11,992 bases of DNA, taken from assembly GCA_013329295.1 (NCBI GenBank), contig DUKP01000072.1, forward strand, positions 1 through 11,992, given 5' to 3'. Both the position numbers and the translations under genes were made by a program. The notes under the pieces are model-generated. The model saw only the letters and a list, made by a program, of their open reading frames with translations. It made no database searches and was not told where the DNA came from. Source of the stretch: Candidatus Poseidoniaceae archaeon (GTDB taxonomy: Archaea > Thermoplasmatota > Poseidoniia > Poseidoniales > Poseidoniaceae). This document shows positions 6,660 through 11,992 of the stretch, piece by piece; the stretch's first letter is position 1; every line of letters starts with the position of its first letter.

Positions 6660-7055
6660 AACTATTTGCTTTGCATTCGCTGCAATACGTGGCCATCGCT
6701 CGGCTGCTTCTCTTGACACTGGTCCTTTGATATCGGAACCTTGAACATCACCCTTTTCGTTAGTAATTACACATGCATTATCTTCGAACTGCACCCATGT
6801 GCCATCGACTCTTCTAAATGGCCTCTTTTGGCGAATAATTACTGCGTTAAACATCTGTCTTCGTGTATCTGGAGTACCCTTCTTGACTGAAACCTTAGCA
6901 ATATCTCCTACTCCACCAGCAGGGTATCTTCTCATTGTACCTCCAAGTTTTAGGATGTTGACAATTTGTACTACTTTAGCACCAGTATTGTCAGCAACAT
7001 GTAGTCTTGCAGAGGTTGGAAGACCTCTGGTTTGTTTTCCTGCAATTCCACGCAT
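6657..7055 (-). CDS. rpl14: Large-subunit ribosomal protein L14 (uL14)
   Basis: L14 is part of the inter-subunit bridge and contacts 23S rRNA next to L3 and L19/L24e. The product has 132 residues, the archaeal length. Signature segments are ARLHVADNTGAKVVQIVN (about 16-33), VGDIAKVSVKKGTPD (49-63) and, near the end, FEDNACVITN followed by the archaeal C-terminus GPVSREAAERWPRIA. The start shares one base with the S17 stop (TGATG), and the SD GGAGGTGA is encoded by the Asp-Gly-Gly-Glu codons closing S17, so coupled translation is likely. Confidence 0.98.
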   Translation of the reverse strand: MRGIAGKQTRGLPTSARLHVADNTGAKVVQIVNILKLGGTMRRYPAGGVGDIAKVSVKKGTPDTRRQMFNAVIIRQKRPFRRVDGTWVQFEDNACVITNEKGDVQGSDIKGPVSREAAERWPRIAANAKQIV

Positions 7056-7390
7056 CAGGCTTCACCTCCATCGATTTCAACAACACAGAAAGAAACTGTC
7101 TTAGATAGAGGTCTACATTCCATAACCTTGACAGAATCTCCAACATTTACTTCACCAATACATGATGGTAAATGAGCAGAAAGTATGCTGGTCCTCTTTT
7201 CGAATCGCTCATACTTTTGCATGTATCTTACATTATTTCTTTCTAATGTGATCGTCTTTTGCATGCCAACCTTGGATACTGTTCCTTCGAGAACTTGTCC
7301 TCTCAGGCGTAAGCTTCCATAAAATGGGCAATTTTCATCTCCATCCCACTCACCGGTAGGGGGTTTTACATCTATTCCTATATCTCGCAT
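7055..7390 (-). CDS. rps17: Small-subunit ribosomal protein S17 (uS17)
   Basis: S17 is a primary 16S rRNA-binding protein with an OB fold. The product has 111 residues starting MRDIGIDVKPP, which is the usual archaeal beginning. It continues with NCPFYGSLRLRG and the OB-fold strands (GTVSKVGMQKTITLER and YMQKYERFEKRTSI) to the C-terminal VMECRPLSKTVSFCVVE. The first Cys of the common archaeal C-x-D-x-x-C-P pair is Trp here. A longer frame reaches a TTG at 7459 but would overlap Rnp1 by 65 bases and add no conserved sequence. I therefore use the ATG at 7390, 4 bases after the Rnp1 stop. Its SD is weak (AGGATGG). Confidence 0.95.
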   Translation of the reverse strand: MRDIGIDVKPPTGEWDGDENCPFYGSLRLRGQVLEGTVSKVGMQKTITLERNNVRYMQKYERFEKRTSILSAHLPSCIGEVNVGDSVKVMECRPLSKTVSFCVVEIDGGEA

Positions 7391-7394
7391 GGTA

Positions 7395-7652
7395 TCAAGC
7401 CATCCTATACTTTCGGTGGGTTCTATTTTCTGGACGCTGACCCACCAACGCCCCGTCAATTACGACATCGCTGTCGGATATTGTGAATTTGATACTCGAT
7501 TTGCCAAGTTTGACAAATCTGCCATCTTCTTGAATTGTGATGGTCTTCTTGGTCTCATCAATAACGAGTCCTTGCTTGTCAATGAGTGTTTCATCATTGG
7601 ACTGGATGACATTAAGAGTTCTACCTAACCAGTTTTCATTGTAAATATTCAT
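7395..7652 (-). CDS. rnp1: Ribonuclease P protein component 1 (Rnp1 / Rpp29-Pop4 family)
   Basis: Rnp1 is the archaeal homologue of eukaryotic Rpp29/Pop4. It binds the RNase P RNA that removes 5' leaders from pre-tRNA, working with Rnp4. The product is short (85 residues), as is usual for archaea. It fits the Sm-like fold: NWLGRTLNVIQSNDETLID, then GLVIDETKKTITIQ (about 28-41), FTISDSDVVIDGALV, and the RPENR motif (73-77). The position between SUI1 and S17 is the standard archaeal one. The ATG follows the SUI1 stop by 2 bases, and the SD GGAGGTGA lies inside the last SUI1 codons. Confidence 0.95.
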   Translation of the reverse strand: MNIYNENWLGRTLNVIQSNDETLIDKQGLVIDETKKTITIQEDGRFVKLGKSSIKFTISDSDVVIDGALVGQRPENRTHRKYRMA

Positions 7653-7654
7653 CT

Positions 7655-7957
7655 TTATCTCACCTCCACATTAAATCCATTATTTTTGAGTACTACTGCT
7701 GCTTTCTTTTTGTGATCTCCTTGAAGTTCAATTGTTCTCCCTTTTACCGTTCCACCTGCAGCACATTTATTTTTGAGTAGTTTAGCTAATTGATTGATAT
7801 CTATCGCTGAATCTTCCAAACCCTCTACTTTTGTTACTATTTTTCCATATCTTCTTCTATCGGTTGACAAAATAGCGCATTGTTGTTCTTTTGCAATCTC
7901 CTGACATATACATAATTCACCTGGTAGTCCACAAACATTGCAAATTCCGCTCATCAT
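7655..7957 (-). CDS. sui1: Translation initiation factor aIF1 (SUI1 family)
   Basis: aIF1 binds the small subunit near the P site and helps start-codon selection and initiator-tRNA positioning. The product has 100 residues. The N-terminus carries Cys6, Cys9, Cys16 and Cys18 (CNVCGLPGELCIC), a common archaeal feature that looks zinc-binding. The SUI1 domain covers about 28-100, with RRYGKIVTKVEGL, the GGTVKGRTIELQGDHKK segment (68-84) and LKNNGFNVEVR at the end. It starts with ATGATG; the first ATG is used, 10 bases after AAGGAG, and the second is equally possible. One of three TAA stops in the window. Confidence 0.96.
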   Translation of the reverse strand: MMSGICNVCGLPGELCICQEIAKEQQCAILSTDRRRYGKIVTKVEGLEDSAIDINQLAKLLKNKCAAGGTVKGRTIELQGDHKKKAAVVLKNNGFNVEVR

Positions 7958-7975
7958 GAATACTCTTCTCCTTAA

Positions 7976-8170
7976 TCAGCCATTGTTCATATGTGTCTTT
8001 AATCGAGCAATACTTCTTCTGGTTGCCTTGTAAGCCCCGATACTTGCTGGAGTACCACCAAGTGACTTCTCAGCACGCAGTTGAAGGAGTTCTTCTTGCA
8101 ATTCAAGCAATCTTGCTTCTCTTGCTTCAGCACTCATTGCTGCTATCTCTCTATTGGATACGTAACTCAT
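7976..8170 (-). CDS. rpl29: Large-subunit ribosomal protein L29 (uL29)
   Basis: L29 is a small helical-hairpin protein beside the polypeptide exit tunnel, near the docking site of SRP and the translocon. The product has 64 residues: an N-terminal REIAAMSAEAREARLLELQ helix, EELLQLRAEKSLGG, and a second helix with ATRRSIARLKTHM. Length and pattern fit archaeal L29. The start overlaps the S3 stop by four bases (ATGA), and its SD GAGGAGG is encoded by the C-terminal Glu-Glu-Ala of S3. The 18-base gap after it is among the longest here and holds the SD of SUI1. Confidence 0.96.
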   Translation of the reverse strand: MSYVSNREIAAMSAEAREARLLELQEELLQLRAEKSLGGTPASIGAYKATRRSIARLKTHMNNG

Positions 8171-8841
8171 TCGCTCGCCTCCTCAACAACTTCTACTTCT
8201 GTAGTTTCTGCTTCAGAACGAATTCTCAATTCTTCTTCTGAGAAAACTGATATTTCGTGTGGCAAGGTAATTCCCTTACGCATGATTTGTACGGTTACAC
8301 CGATGGTTCCAAGTTTCTTAACTGCAACAGCATATCCCTTGTCCATGAATTGCAGTGCAGTTTCACCACAATACTTGACGTGACCCAAAATGAATTTCTG
8401 AGTTCTATTTCTTGCACCGGTCAATTTACCTGCGACTGTTACGATAACTCCTCTTGCACCAGCATCCATTATGTTCACTGCTGCAGAAGCTCCTGCTCTT
8501 CTATAATACCATCCACGCTCCAATGCTGAAGCGATCTTTTGAGCCATTACTTGTGCATTTAAAGTTGGATTTTCAACTTCTTCGACAGATAATCGAGGAT
8601 TGAATAATTCAAATTCATCACTAAGTCTATTTTGCAACTCATTGATTATTTTACCACGCTTACCGATAACTCTACCAGGCTTTTCTGCTCTAATCTCGAC
8701 ACTTGTTCCGTTTGGAGTTCGATTAATGGTTAATCCACCAAAACCTGCTGTCTTGGTATTCTCCATTAGGAACTCTTTGACAAGTTGTCGCTCAACATTT
8801 CTGTTGACAATTGTTCTAAGTATACTTTGTTTTCCACTCAT
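8167..8841 (-). CDS. rps3: Small-subunit ribosomal protein S3 (uS3)
   Basis: S3 lies at the mRNA entry channel in the small-subunit head. The product has 224 residues. The KH type 2 RNA-binding domain spans roughly 18-95 with its GKRG loop at 60-63 (PGRVIGKRGKIINELQNRL). The S3 C-terminal domain follows (RAGASAAVNIMDAGARGVIV, VAGKLTGARNRTQKF, KKLGTIGVTVQIM). The C-terminus is acidic (about 203-224). The ATG at 8841 is chosen because TGAGGTGAATATC precedes it. An in-frame longer version overlaps L22 by 23 bases and would place the SD inside the gene. Confidence 0.97.
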   Translation of the reverse strand: MSGKQSILRTIVNRNVERQLVKEFLMENTKTAGFGGLTINRTPNGTSVEIRAEKPGRVIGKRGKIINELQNRLSDEFELFNPRLSVEEVENPTLNAQVMAQKIASALERGWYYRRAGASAAVNIMDAGARGVIVTVAGKLTGARNRTQKFILGHVKYCGETALQFMDKGYAVAVKKLGTIGVTVQIMRKGITLPHEISVFSEEELRIRSEAETTEVEVVEEASE

Positions 8842-8851
8842 GATATTCACC

Positions 8852-9448
8852 TCAGAATTCATCCTCCAATTCATCGTCTACTGTATTGAAGTCTTCAAGG
8901 AAGATTTCCAAATTTACTTGATAATGATTAGATGGCGTTGCTCTTCCTCTAGCTCTTGGAATCCAACCTCTTCTAATTTGACCGCGATGTGCAGCGATAT
9001 GAGTAATTTCCATTTCTTCTGCATCGATATCTTCGTATTGATGTCTAGCGTTGTCCATAGCACTTTGAATCAATTTAATGATAGCACGAGATGCCTTAAC
9101 AGGATATCTACCTGGTCCTACTCCACCCTTTCGGTGACCAACCATAGAAGGTCCACTTCGCTTACGCTTCTTGTTTCCACTTCCAAGTCGATAAGGAACT
9201 GCTGCTGCCTTCCTTCGAATATCTGCTCTATCAGAGTCAATTCTCAATACTTCATTTAGATAGTTAATTGCATTACCTGCAGTCATATTCTTTACTGCAC
9301 GGCACACTTCAAAACAATGCTTAGCATGCATATCTACATTTACTGCTCTTGCAGAAGCAATTCTGCTTCCTTGAAGTAATTGGGTGAATCCCTTTTGAGG
9401 CAATTGTCTCCTCTTTGTTCTTCTATCCATTTGTCTTTGCTTTACCAT
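8852..9448 (-). CDS. rpl22: Large-subunit ribosomal protein L22 (uL22)
   Basis: L22 binds 23S rRNA and its extended hairpin lines the exit tunnel at the constriction with L4. The product has 198 residues, longer than the roughly 155 of many archaea. Core features are VDMHAKHCFEVCRAVKNM (about 38-55), the GPGRYPVKASRAIIKLIQSA helix, and the hairpin with THIAAHRGQIRRGWIPRARG followed by RATPSNHYQVNLEIFLED. Extra material is a basic N-terminal leader, a Lys/Arg-rich stretch (about 89-104) before the GPGRYP helix and an acidic tail. The start is the ATG at 9448, after GAGGTGAATAAT. A GTG inside that SD is rejected. Confidence 0.96.
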   Translation of the reverse strand: MVKQRQMDRRTKRRQLPQKGFTQLLQGSRIASARAVNVDMHAKHCFEVCRAVKNMTAGNAINYLNEVLRIDSDRADIRRKAAAVPYRLGSGNKKRKRSGPSMVGHRKGGVGPGRYPVKASRAIIKLIQSAMDNARHQYEDIDAEEMEITHIAAHRGQIRRGWIPRARGRATPSNHYQVNLEIFLEDFNTVDDELEDEF

Positions 9449-9461
9449 ATTATTCACCTCA
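9446..9461 (-). promoter_or_regulatory. Stop/SD/start junction, S19 to L22
   Basis: TGAGGTGAATAATATG: the S19 stop overlaps the SD, and the ATG starts L22. It decides the L22 start against the in-frame GTG that forms part of the SD. Confidence 0.8.
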
Positions 9462-9950
9462 CTTCAATGCAACGTGCTTTGATGAACGTGTAGCACCTAC
9501 ACCTGGACCGCTGTGAGCTACACCCTTTCTTGTCAATGCAAACTCACCTAAATAGTGCCCAATCATCTCAGGCTTGATATCGATTTCAACGAAATTTTGT
9601 CCGTTGTAAATTGCTATTCTTCTACCGACAAATTCAGGAAGGATTGGCATATCTCTTCTGTGTGTTCTAACGGTATTGGAATTACCTCTACGCATTCTAG
9701 CAAGGAAATGCTCATTTTCCTTGGACATTCCTCGGCCGATTGATCTTCTTGCTCTTGAAGGCAATAGTTCAATGATTGATGTTTCAGAATTTTCAGATGG
9801 CCACAATTCCATTTGAGATAAATCTTCCATGCTGAAACCACGGTATGTGAATTCTTTCTTGACACGACCAGTAGTAGTTGACAAGCGCTTTCTTGCCTTT
9901 CTTCTACTGGCTTTTGGAGTCATAAACGACTTCTTCTTCTTTCGTCCCAT
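9459..9950 (-). CDS. rps19: Small-subunit ribosomal protein S19 (uS19), archaeal/S15-like
   Basis: S19 forms part of the small-subunit head near the A-site finger and the S13 bridge. The product has 163 residues with an archaeal N-terminal extension (basic start to about 30, then FTYRGFSMEDLSQM and LLPSRARRSIGRGM). The universal core follows at about 94-157 (VRTHRRDMPILPEFVGRRIA, IYNGQNFVEIDIKPEMIG, HYLGEFALTRKGVAHSGPG, then ATRSSKHVALK). The start follows TGAGGTGAGATAAT, in which TGA is the L2 stop. Confidence 0.97.
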   Translation of the reverse strand: MGRKKKKSFMTPKASRRKARKRLSTTTGRVKKEFTYRGFSMEDLSQMELWPSENSETSIIELLPSRARRSIGRGMSKENEHFLARMRRGNSNTVRTHRRDMPILPEFVGRRIAIYNGQNFVEIDIKPEMIGHYLGEFALTRKGVAHSGPGVGATRSSKHVALK

Positions 9951-9961
9951 ATTATCTCACC

Positions 9962-10678
9962 TCAAACTTTCTTTCCACGGCCTCTACCGGTTCTTCTTGG
10001 AGCAATAATTCCAACCTTAGCACCAGGAGGAGTTCCACGAGCCACTGAATTCGGTCCGTGAACTGCTTGGTGATTTCCACCACCGTGAGGGTGGTCGACT
10101 GGATTCATTGCAACACCACTAACATGTGGGTACAGTTTTCCTCTTGCTTTGGCCTTGTAATATGCTGCACCAGCAGTTCTTAGAGGCATTTCGTCTCTTC
10201 CATGACCTGCAAGCACACCGATAGTAGCACGGCAATCTGATGATAATTCTTTTAGAGCACCCGATGGCATTCTAATACGAACTTTATCGCCAATCTTAGC
10301 TTCAACATAGCAGGAGTTTCCTGCAGATCTAGCAACTTTACCACCGTCACCTGGGCGCAATTCTAGATTATTGATTGCTGTACCTTCTGGAATACTGCCA
10401 ATATTGGTGATATTTCCAGGTTTTAGTGAAACATTTTCGCCGACTGCAACATTACTGCCTACAGACAAACCTTCGGTTGCAACAACTAAAGTTGATTCCC
10501 CATCAGGTAGTTTTAGTCTTGCTAAAGGTGCGGTGTGTACTGGACTGTGAATCAATTCAGTAACCTCTCCAACGATGCCATTTTCTCTTGGCATTCGATT
10601 AGAACCTGGGAATCTGTGGCTAGCCACACGGTATCTTGGGGATGAACCCTTTCTCTGTGCACGTATTCTCTTACCCAT
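9962..10678 (-). CDS. rpl2: Large-subunit ribosomal protein L2 (uL2)
   Basis: L2 binds 23S rRNA near the peptidyl-transferase centre and is needed for subunit joining. The product has 238 residues, the standard archaeal length. The basic N-terminus (GKRIRAQRKGSSPRYR), the OB-like and SH3-like domains and the diagnostic C-terminal loop MNPVDHPHGGGNHQ (191-204) are all present, followed by the RRTGRGRGKKV tail. The start follows the exact 15-base element TGAGGTGATAATATG at the L23 end. Confidence 0.98.
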   Translation of the reverse strand: MGKRIRAQRKGSSPRYRVASHRFPGSNRMPRENGIVGEVTELIHSPVHTAPLARLKLPDGESTLVVATEGLSVGSNVAVGENVSLKPGNITNIGSIPEGTAINNLELRPGDGGKVARSAGNSCYVEAKIGDKVRIRMPSGALKELSSDCRATIGVLAGHGRDEMPLRTAGAAYYKAKARGKLYPHVSGVAMNPVDHPHGGGNHQAVHGPNSVARGTPPGAKVGIIAPRRTGRGRGKKV

Positions 10679-10690
10679 ATTATCACCTCA
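10676..10690 (-). promoter_or_regulatory. Stop/SD/start junction element, L23 to L2
   Basis: TGAGGTGATAATATG: L23 stop, SD core and L2 start. Identical to the elements at 1008-1022 and 6645-6659. Confidence 0.85.
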
Positions 10691-10945
10691 GAATGCTCCT
10701 AGACGCATTGCAGCATCTTCTGCATCATAGCCTTCTGCAAGTTTAACAGATGCATGCTTACCATGCTTGCTGTTTCTTACATTGACCTTGTCTACTTCTA
10801 CATCGAAAATTGTTTCAACTGCTTTAGCAATATCAGCCTTTGATGCACTTCTTCTTACAATAAACTCAAGTCTTTGTTGAGTTGATCTAGCTTCCATGGA
10901 TTTTTCAGTTAGCCATGGTTGTATGATTATATCGTATGCATTCAT
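10688..10945 (-). CDS. rpl23: Large-subunit ribosomal protein L23 (uL23)
   Basis: L23 sits at the tunnel exit and is a docking point for SRP and other nascent-chain factors. The product has 85 residues, normal for archaea. It begins MNAYDIIIQPWLTEKSM, continues with LEFIVRRSASKADIAKAVET and the strand VEVDKVNVRNSKHGKHA, and ends DAAMRLGAF. The start is the ATG at 10945 because GAGGTGATAATT lies directly before it. A GTG 23 codons upstream lies inside L4, adds no conserved residues and has been rejected. Confidence 0.96.
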   Translation of the reverse strand: MNAYDIIIQPWLTEKSMEARSTQQRLEFIVRRSASKADIAKAVETIFDVEVDKVNVRNSKHGKHASVKLAEGYDAEDAAMRLGAF

Positions 10946-10958
10946 AATTATCACCTCA
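10943..10958 (-). promoter_or_regulatory. Stop/SD/start junction, L4 to L23
   Basis: TGAGGTGATAATTATG: one base longer than the common element. The TGA is the L4 stop. It sets the L23 start against the upstream GTG. Confidence 0.8.
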
Positions 10959-11837
10959 GTTGAGTTCCTCCAATGCTGATTTTGTAAATACTGTAAGTCT
11001 GCCGACATCGCCACCTGGAGCGAGGTCCTCTGCGTTTAGATCCTTAGCAGCTACAACATCTACACCCGGTAGATTTCTTGCTGCTTGAGCCAAACCTGAC
11101 TTTTCCTTAACAACAAGCAATACTGACTTTGGAGTCTTGTGAACTCTACCTCGCATTGTTGCTTTTCCTGCACGGATTTTTCTTCCGTCTCTAGCTCTCT
11201 GCAAGTCATCTCCAAGTCCAAGCTCGTTAAAGATTGCAAGAACTTTTCTTGTTGCAGAACCATGATTGAAAGATTCTATATCGAACTCTTGTGACTTACC
11301 GTCTCTAACTTCAACATAATTTCCAAGAATAATTGGCAAAGCGTCAACATCTTCTGAAACTCTGTGGCCACGAGAACTTACCATATCCATATCAGTGCTT
11401 GCAGCAAGAGCGGAATCTCTTGCAAGTCTGCGCTCTTTTTGATTCAACTTTCTGCCCCAATTCTTCTCAACCTTTGGACCATGGGCTCTTCTACCACCTA
11501 ATGTGTGTGGGTTTTGAGCACCTCTTCGCTGACCAGTTCTTCGCATGATTCTTGAGACACCTCGTCCCTTGCCCCACCATTCAACTGAATGTTTCATACC
11601 TGCCATTGGTCTCTTCTTTCCTTCGTGAGGTCTTGAACCGTAAGGTTGTCTTCTATTAGCACGGCTTGATGCCACTGCTAACTTAACTAAATCCTCTCTA
11701 AGTGGAGTTGCAAACGAACCTGGTAGAGTTACCTTTGAACCGTTTTTGACAGAAATATCAAAGGTGTCTTGCAAACGACCTGCATCGAGTTCATCAGCGC
11801 TAATTGTATTGGTAATATCCTTTACAGCAACTTTCAT
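10956..11837 (-). CDS. rpl4: Large-subunit ribosomal protein L4 (uL4)
   Basis: L4 is a large-subunit protein whose long loop lines the exit tunnel together with L22. The product has 293 residues, somewhat longer than many archaeal L4 proteins (about 255-265). The N-terminal part (about 1-40) is longer than usual before the conserved TPLREDLVKLAVASSRANRR (44-63). The tunnel loop is clear at about 68-125 (HSVEWWGKGRGVSRIMRRTG, then LGGRRAHGPK). The C-terminal Rossmann-like part ends GRLTVFTKSALEELN. The start lies 2 bases after the L3 stop, with only a G-rich stretch (CAGGGGGCC) in SD position, weaker than elsewhere. Confidence 0.96.
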   Translation of the reverse strand: MKVAVKDITNTISADELDAGRLQDTFDISVKNGSKVTLPGSFATPLREDLVKLAVASSRANRRQPYGSRPHEGKKRPMAGMKHSVEWWGKGRGVSRIMRRTGQRRGAQNPHTLGGRRAHGPKVEKNWGRKLNQKERRLARDSALAASTDMDMVSSRGHRVSEDVDALPIILGNYVEVRDGKSQEFDIESFNHGSATRKVLAIFNELGLGDDLQRARDGRKIRAGKATMRGRVHKTPKSVLLVVKEKSGLAQAARNLPGVDVVAAKDLNAEDLAPGGDVGRLTVFTKSALEELN

Positions 11838-11839
11838 CT

Positions 11840-11992
11840 TCAGGCCCCCTGCTTGGATGCGGTACTCACATAAGTGATTTCATAATCATGTAGAGTCTTG
11901 TCTGATCCTCTTGTAGGATCTCTAAATCTAATCAATCTCTTTGAAGGACCTGGAACACTACCCTTTACTAGGATATAGTCTGACTTTACTTC
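11840..11992 (-). CDS. rpl3: Large-subunit ribosomal protein L3 (uL3), C-terminal end (partial)
   Basis: Only the last 50 residues are inside the window; the gene continues beyond the right edge. They contain the conserved archaeal L3 C-terminal segment [20 protein letters not shown] (about residues 5-24 of the fragment) and end [10 protein letters not shown] with a TGA. L3 binds near the peptidyl-transferase centre and starts large-subunit assembly. Its position immediately before L4 is the normal first step of the archaeal cluster. The cluster promoter and the rest of L3 cannot be seen. Confidence 0.93.
   Translation of the reverse strand, partial: EVKSDYILVKGSVPGPSKRLIRFRDPTRGSDKTLHDYEITYVSTASKQGA

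Noticed and set aside
6217..6744. Open frame of 175 codons on the plus strand
   Set aside because: It lies antisense across L24, the start of S4e and the end of L14, all firmly identified. Its product is low-complexity and matches no family I know, and it has no SD.
7391..7459. Longer S17 starting at TTG 7459
   Set aside because: It would overlap Rnp1 by 65 bases. The added 23 residues are not family-like, and MRDIGIDVKPP is the normal S17 start.
7958..7975. Possible promoter or terminator between L29 and SUI1
   Set aside because: The gap is only 18 bases and is filled by the SD region. No TATA-like box, hairpin or T-run fits. The same holds for the 18-base gap before SecY.
8842..8874. Longer S3 with 11 extra residues overlapping L22
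   Set aside because: The strong SD GAGGTGAAT would then lie inside the gene. The ATG at 8841 gives the usual S3 start.
8600..9259. Open frame of 219 codons on the plus strand
   Set aside because: It is antisense to S3 and L22. The Ser/Cys/Leu-rich product reflects the reverse complement of basic ribosomal codons. No ribosome site precedes it.
10946..11014. Longer L23 starting at GTG inside L4
   Set aside because: GAGGTGATAATT directly precedes the ATG at 10945, and the protein from there has the standard L23 start and length.

Overview
This window is archaeal chromosomal DNA carrying an almost complete ribosomal-protein supercluster (the fused S10-spc type). Every gene is on the minus strand, so transcription runs from the right edge to the left. 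The archaeal assignment is firm. The cluster contains proteins absent from bacteria (S4e, L32e, L19e), an aIF1/SUI1 factor and the RNase P protein Rnp1 sit between L29 and S17, and L18, L30, S5 and S17 are of archaeal type. The DNA is moderately AT-rich and the genes are extremely compact. With the long acidic extensions, this fits a planktonic euryarchaeon of the Marine Group II / Poseidoniales (Thermoplasmatota) kind. That lineage call is inference only.

Order in the direction of transcription: L3 (C-terminal end only, cut by the right edge), L4, L23, L2, S19, L22, S3, L29, aIF1/SUI1, Rnp1, S17, L14, L24, S4e, L5, S14, S8, L6, L32e, L19e, L18, S5, L30, L15, SecY (N-terminal part only, cut by the left edge). 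This matches the conserved archaeal order with nothing missing or inserted. Gaps between genes run from a 4-base overlap to 18 bases, so no stretch of non-coding DNA exceeds 18 bases and there is no room for an internal promoter or terminator. The cluster promoter must lie beyond the right edge.

The genes build both ribosomal subunits, help start translation (aIF1), process tRNA (Rnp1) and move nascent proteins through the membrane (SecY), so one transcript couples ribosome synthesis to export. Start choice is helped by strong Shine-Dalgarno (SD) sequences. At about nine junctions the stop codon itself forms the beginning of the SD (TGAGGTGAT...ATG), and an identical 15-base version occurs three times. 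At most other junctions the SD is written into the last codons of the upstream gene. Several starts were moved inward from the longest possible frame on this basis (L23, L22, S3, S17, S4e, L19e, L18).

The gene order is ordinary, but two proteins have unusual architecture. SecY carries about 130 extra N-terminal residues with four predicted membrane helices before the normal SecY start. L32e carries an N-terminal SAP-type nucleic-acid-binding motif and a very acidic Trp-containing linker, and the L15 tail has a similar acidic Trp motif. No mobile element, CRISPR array, tRNA or rRNA gene was seen.
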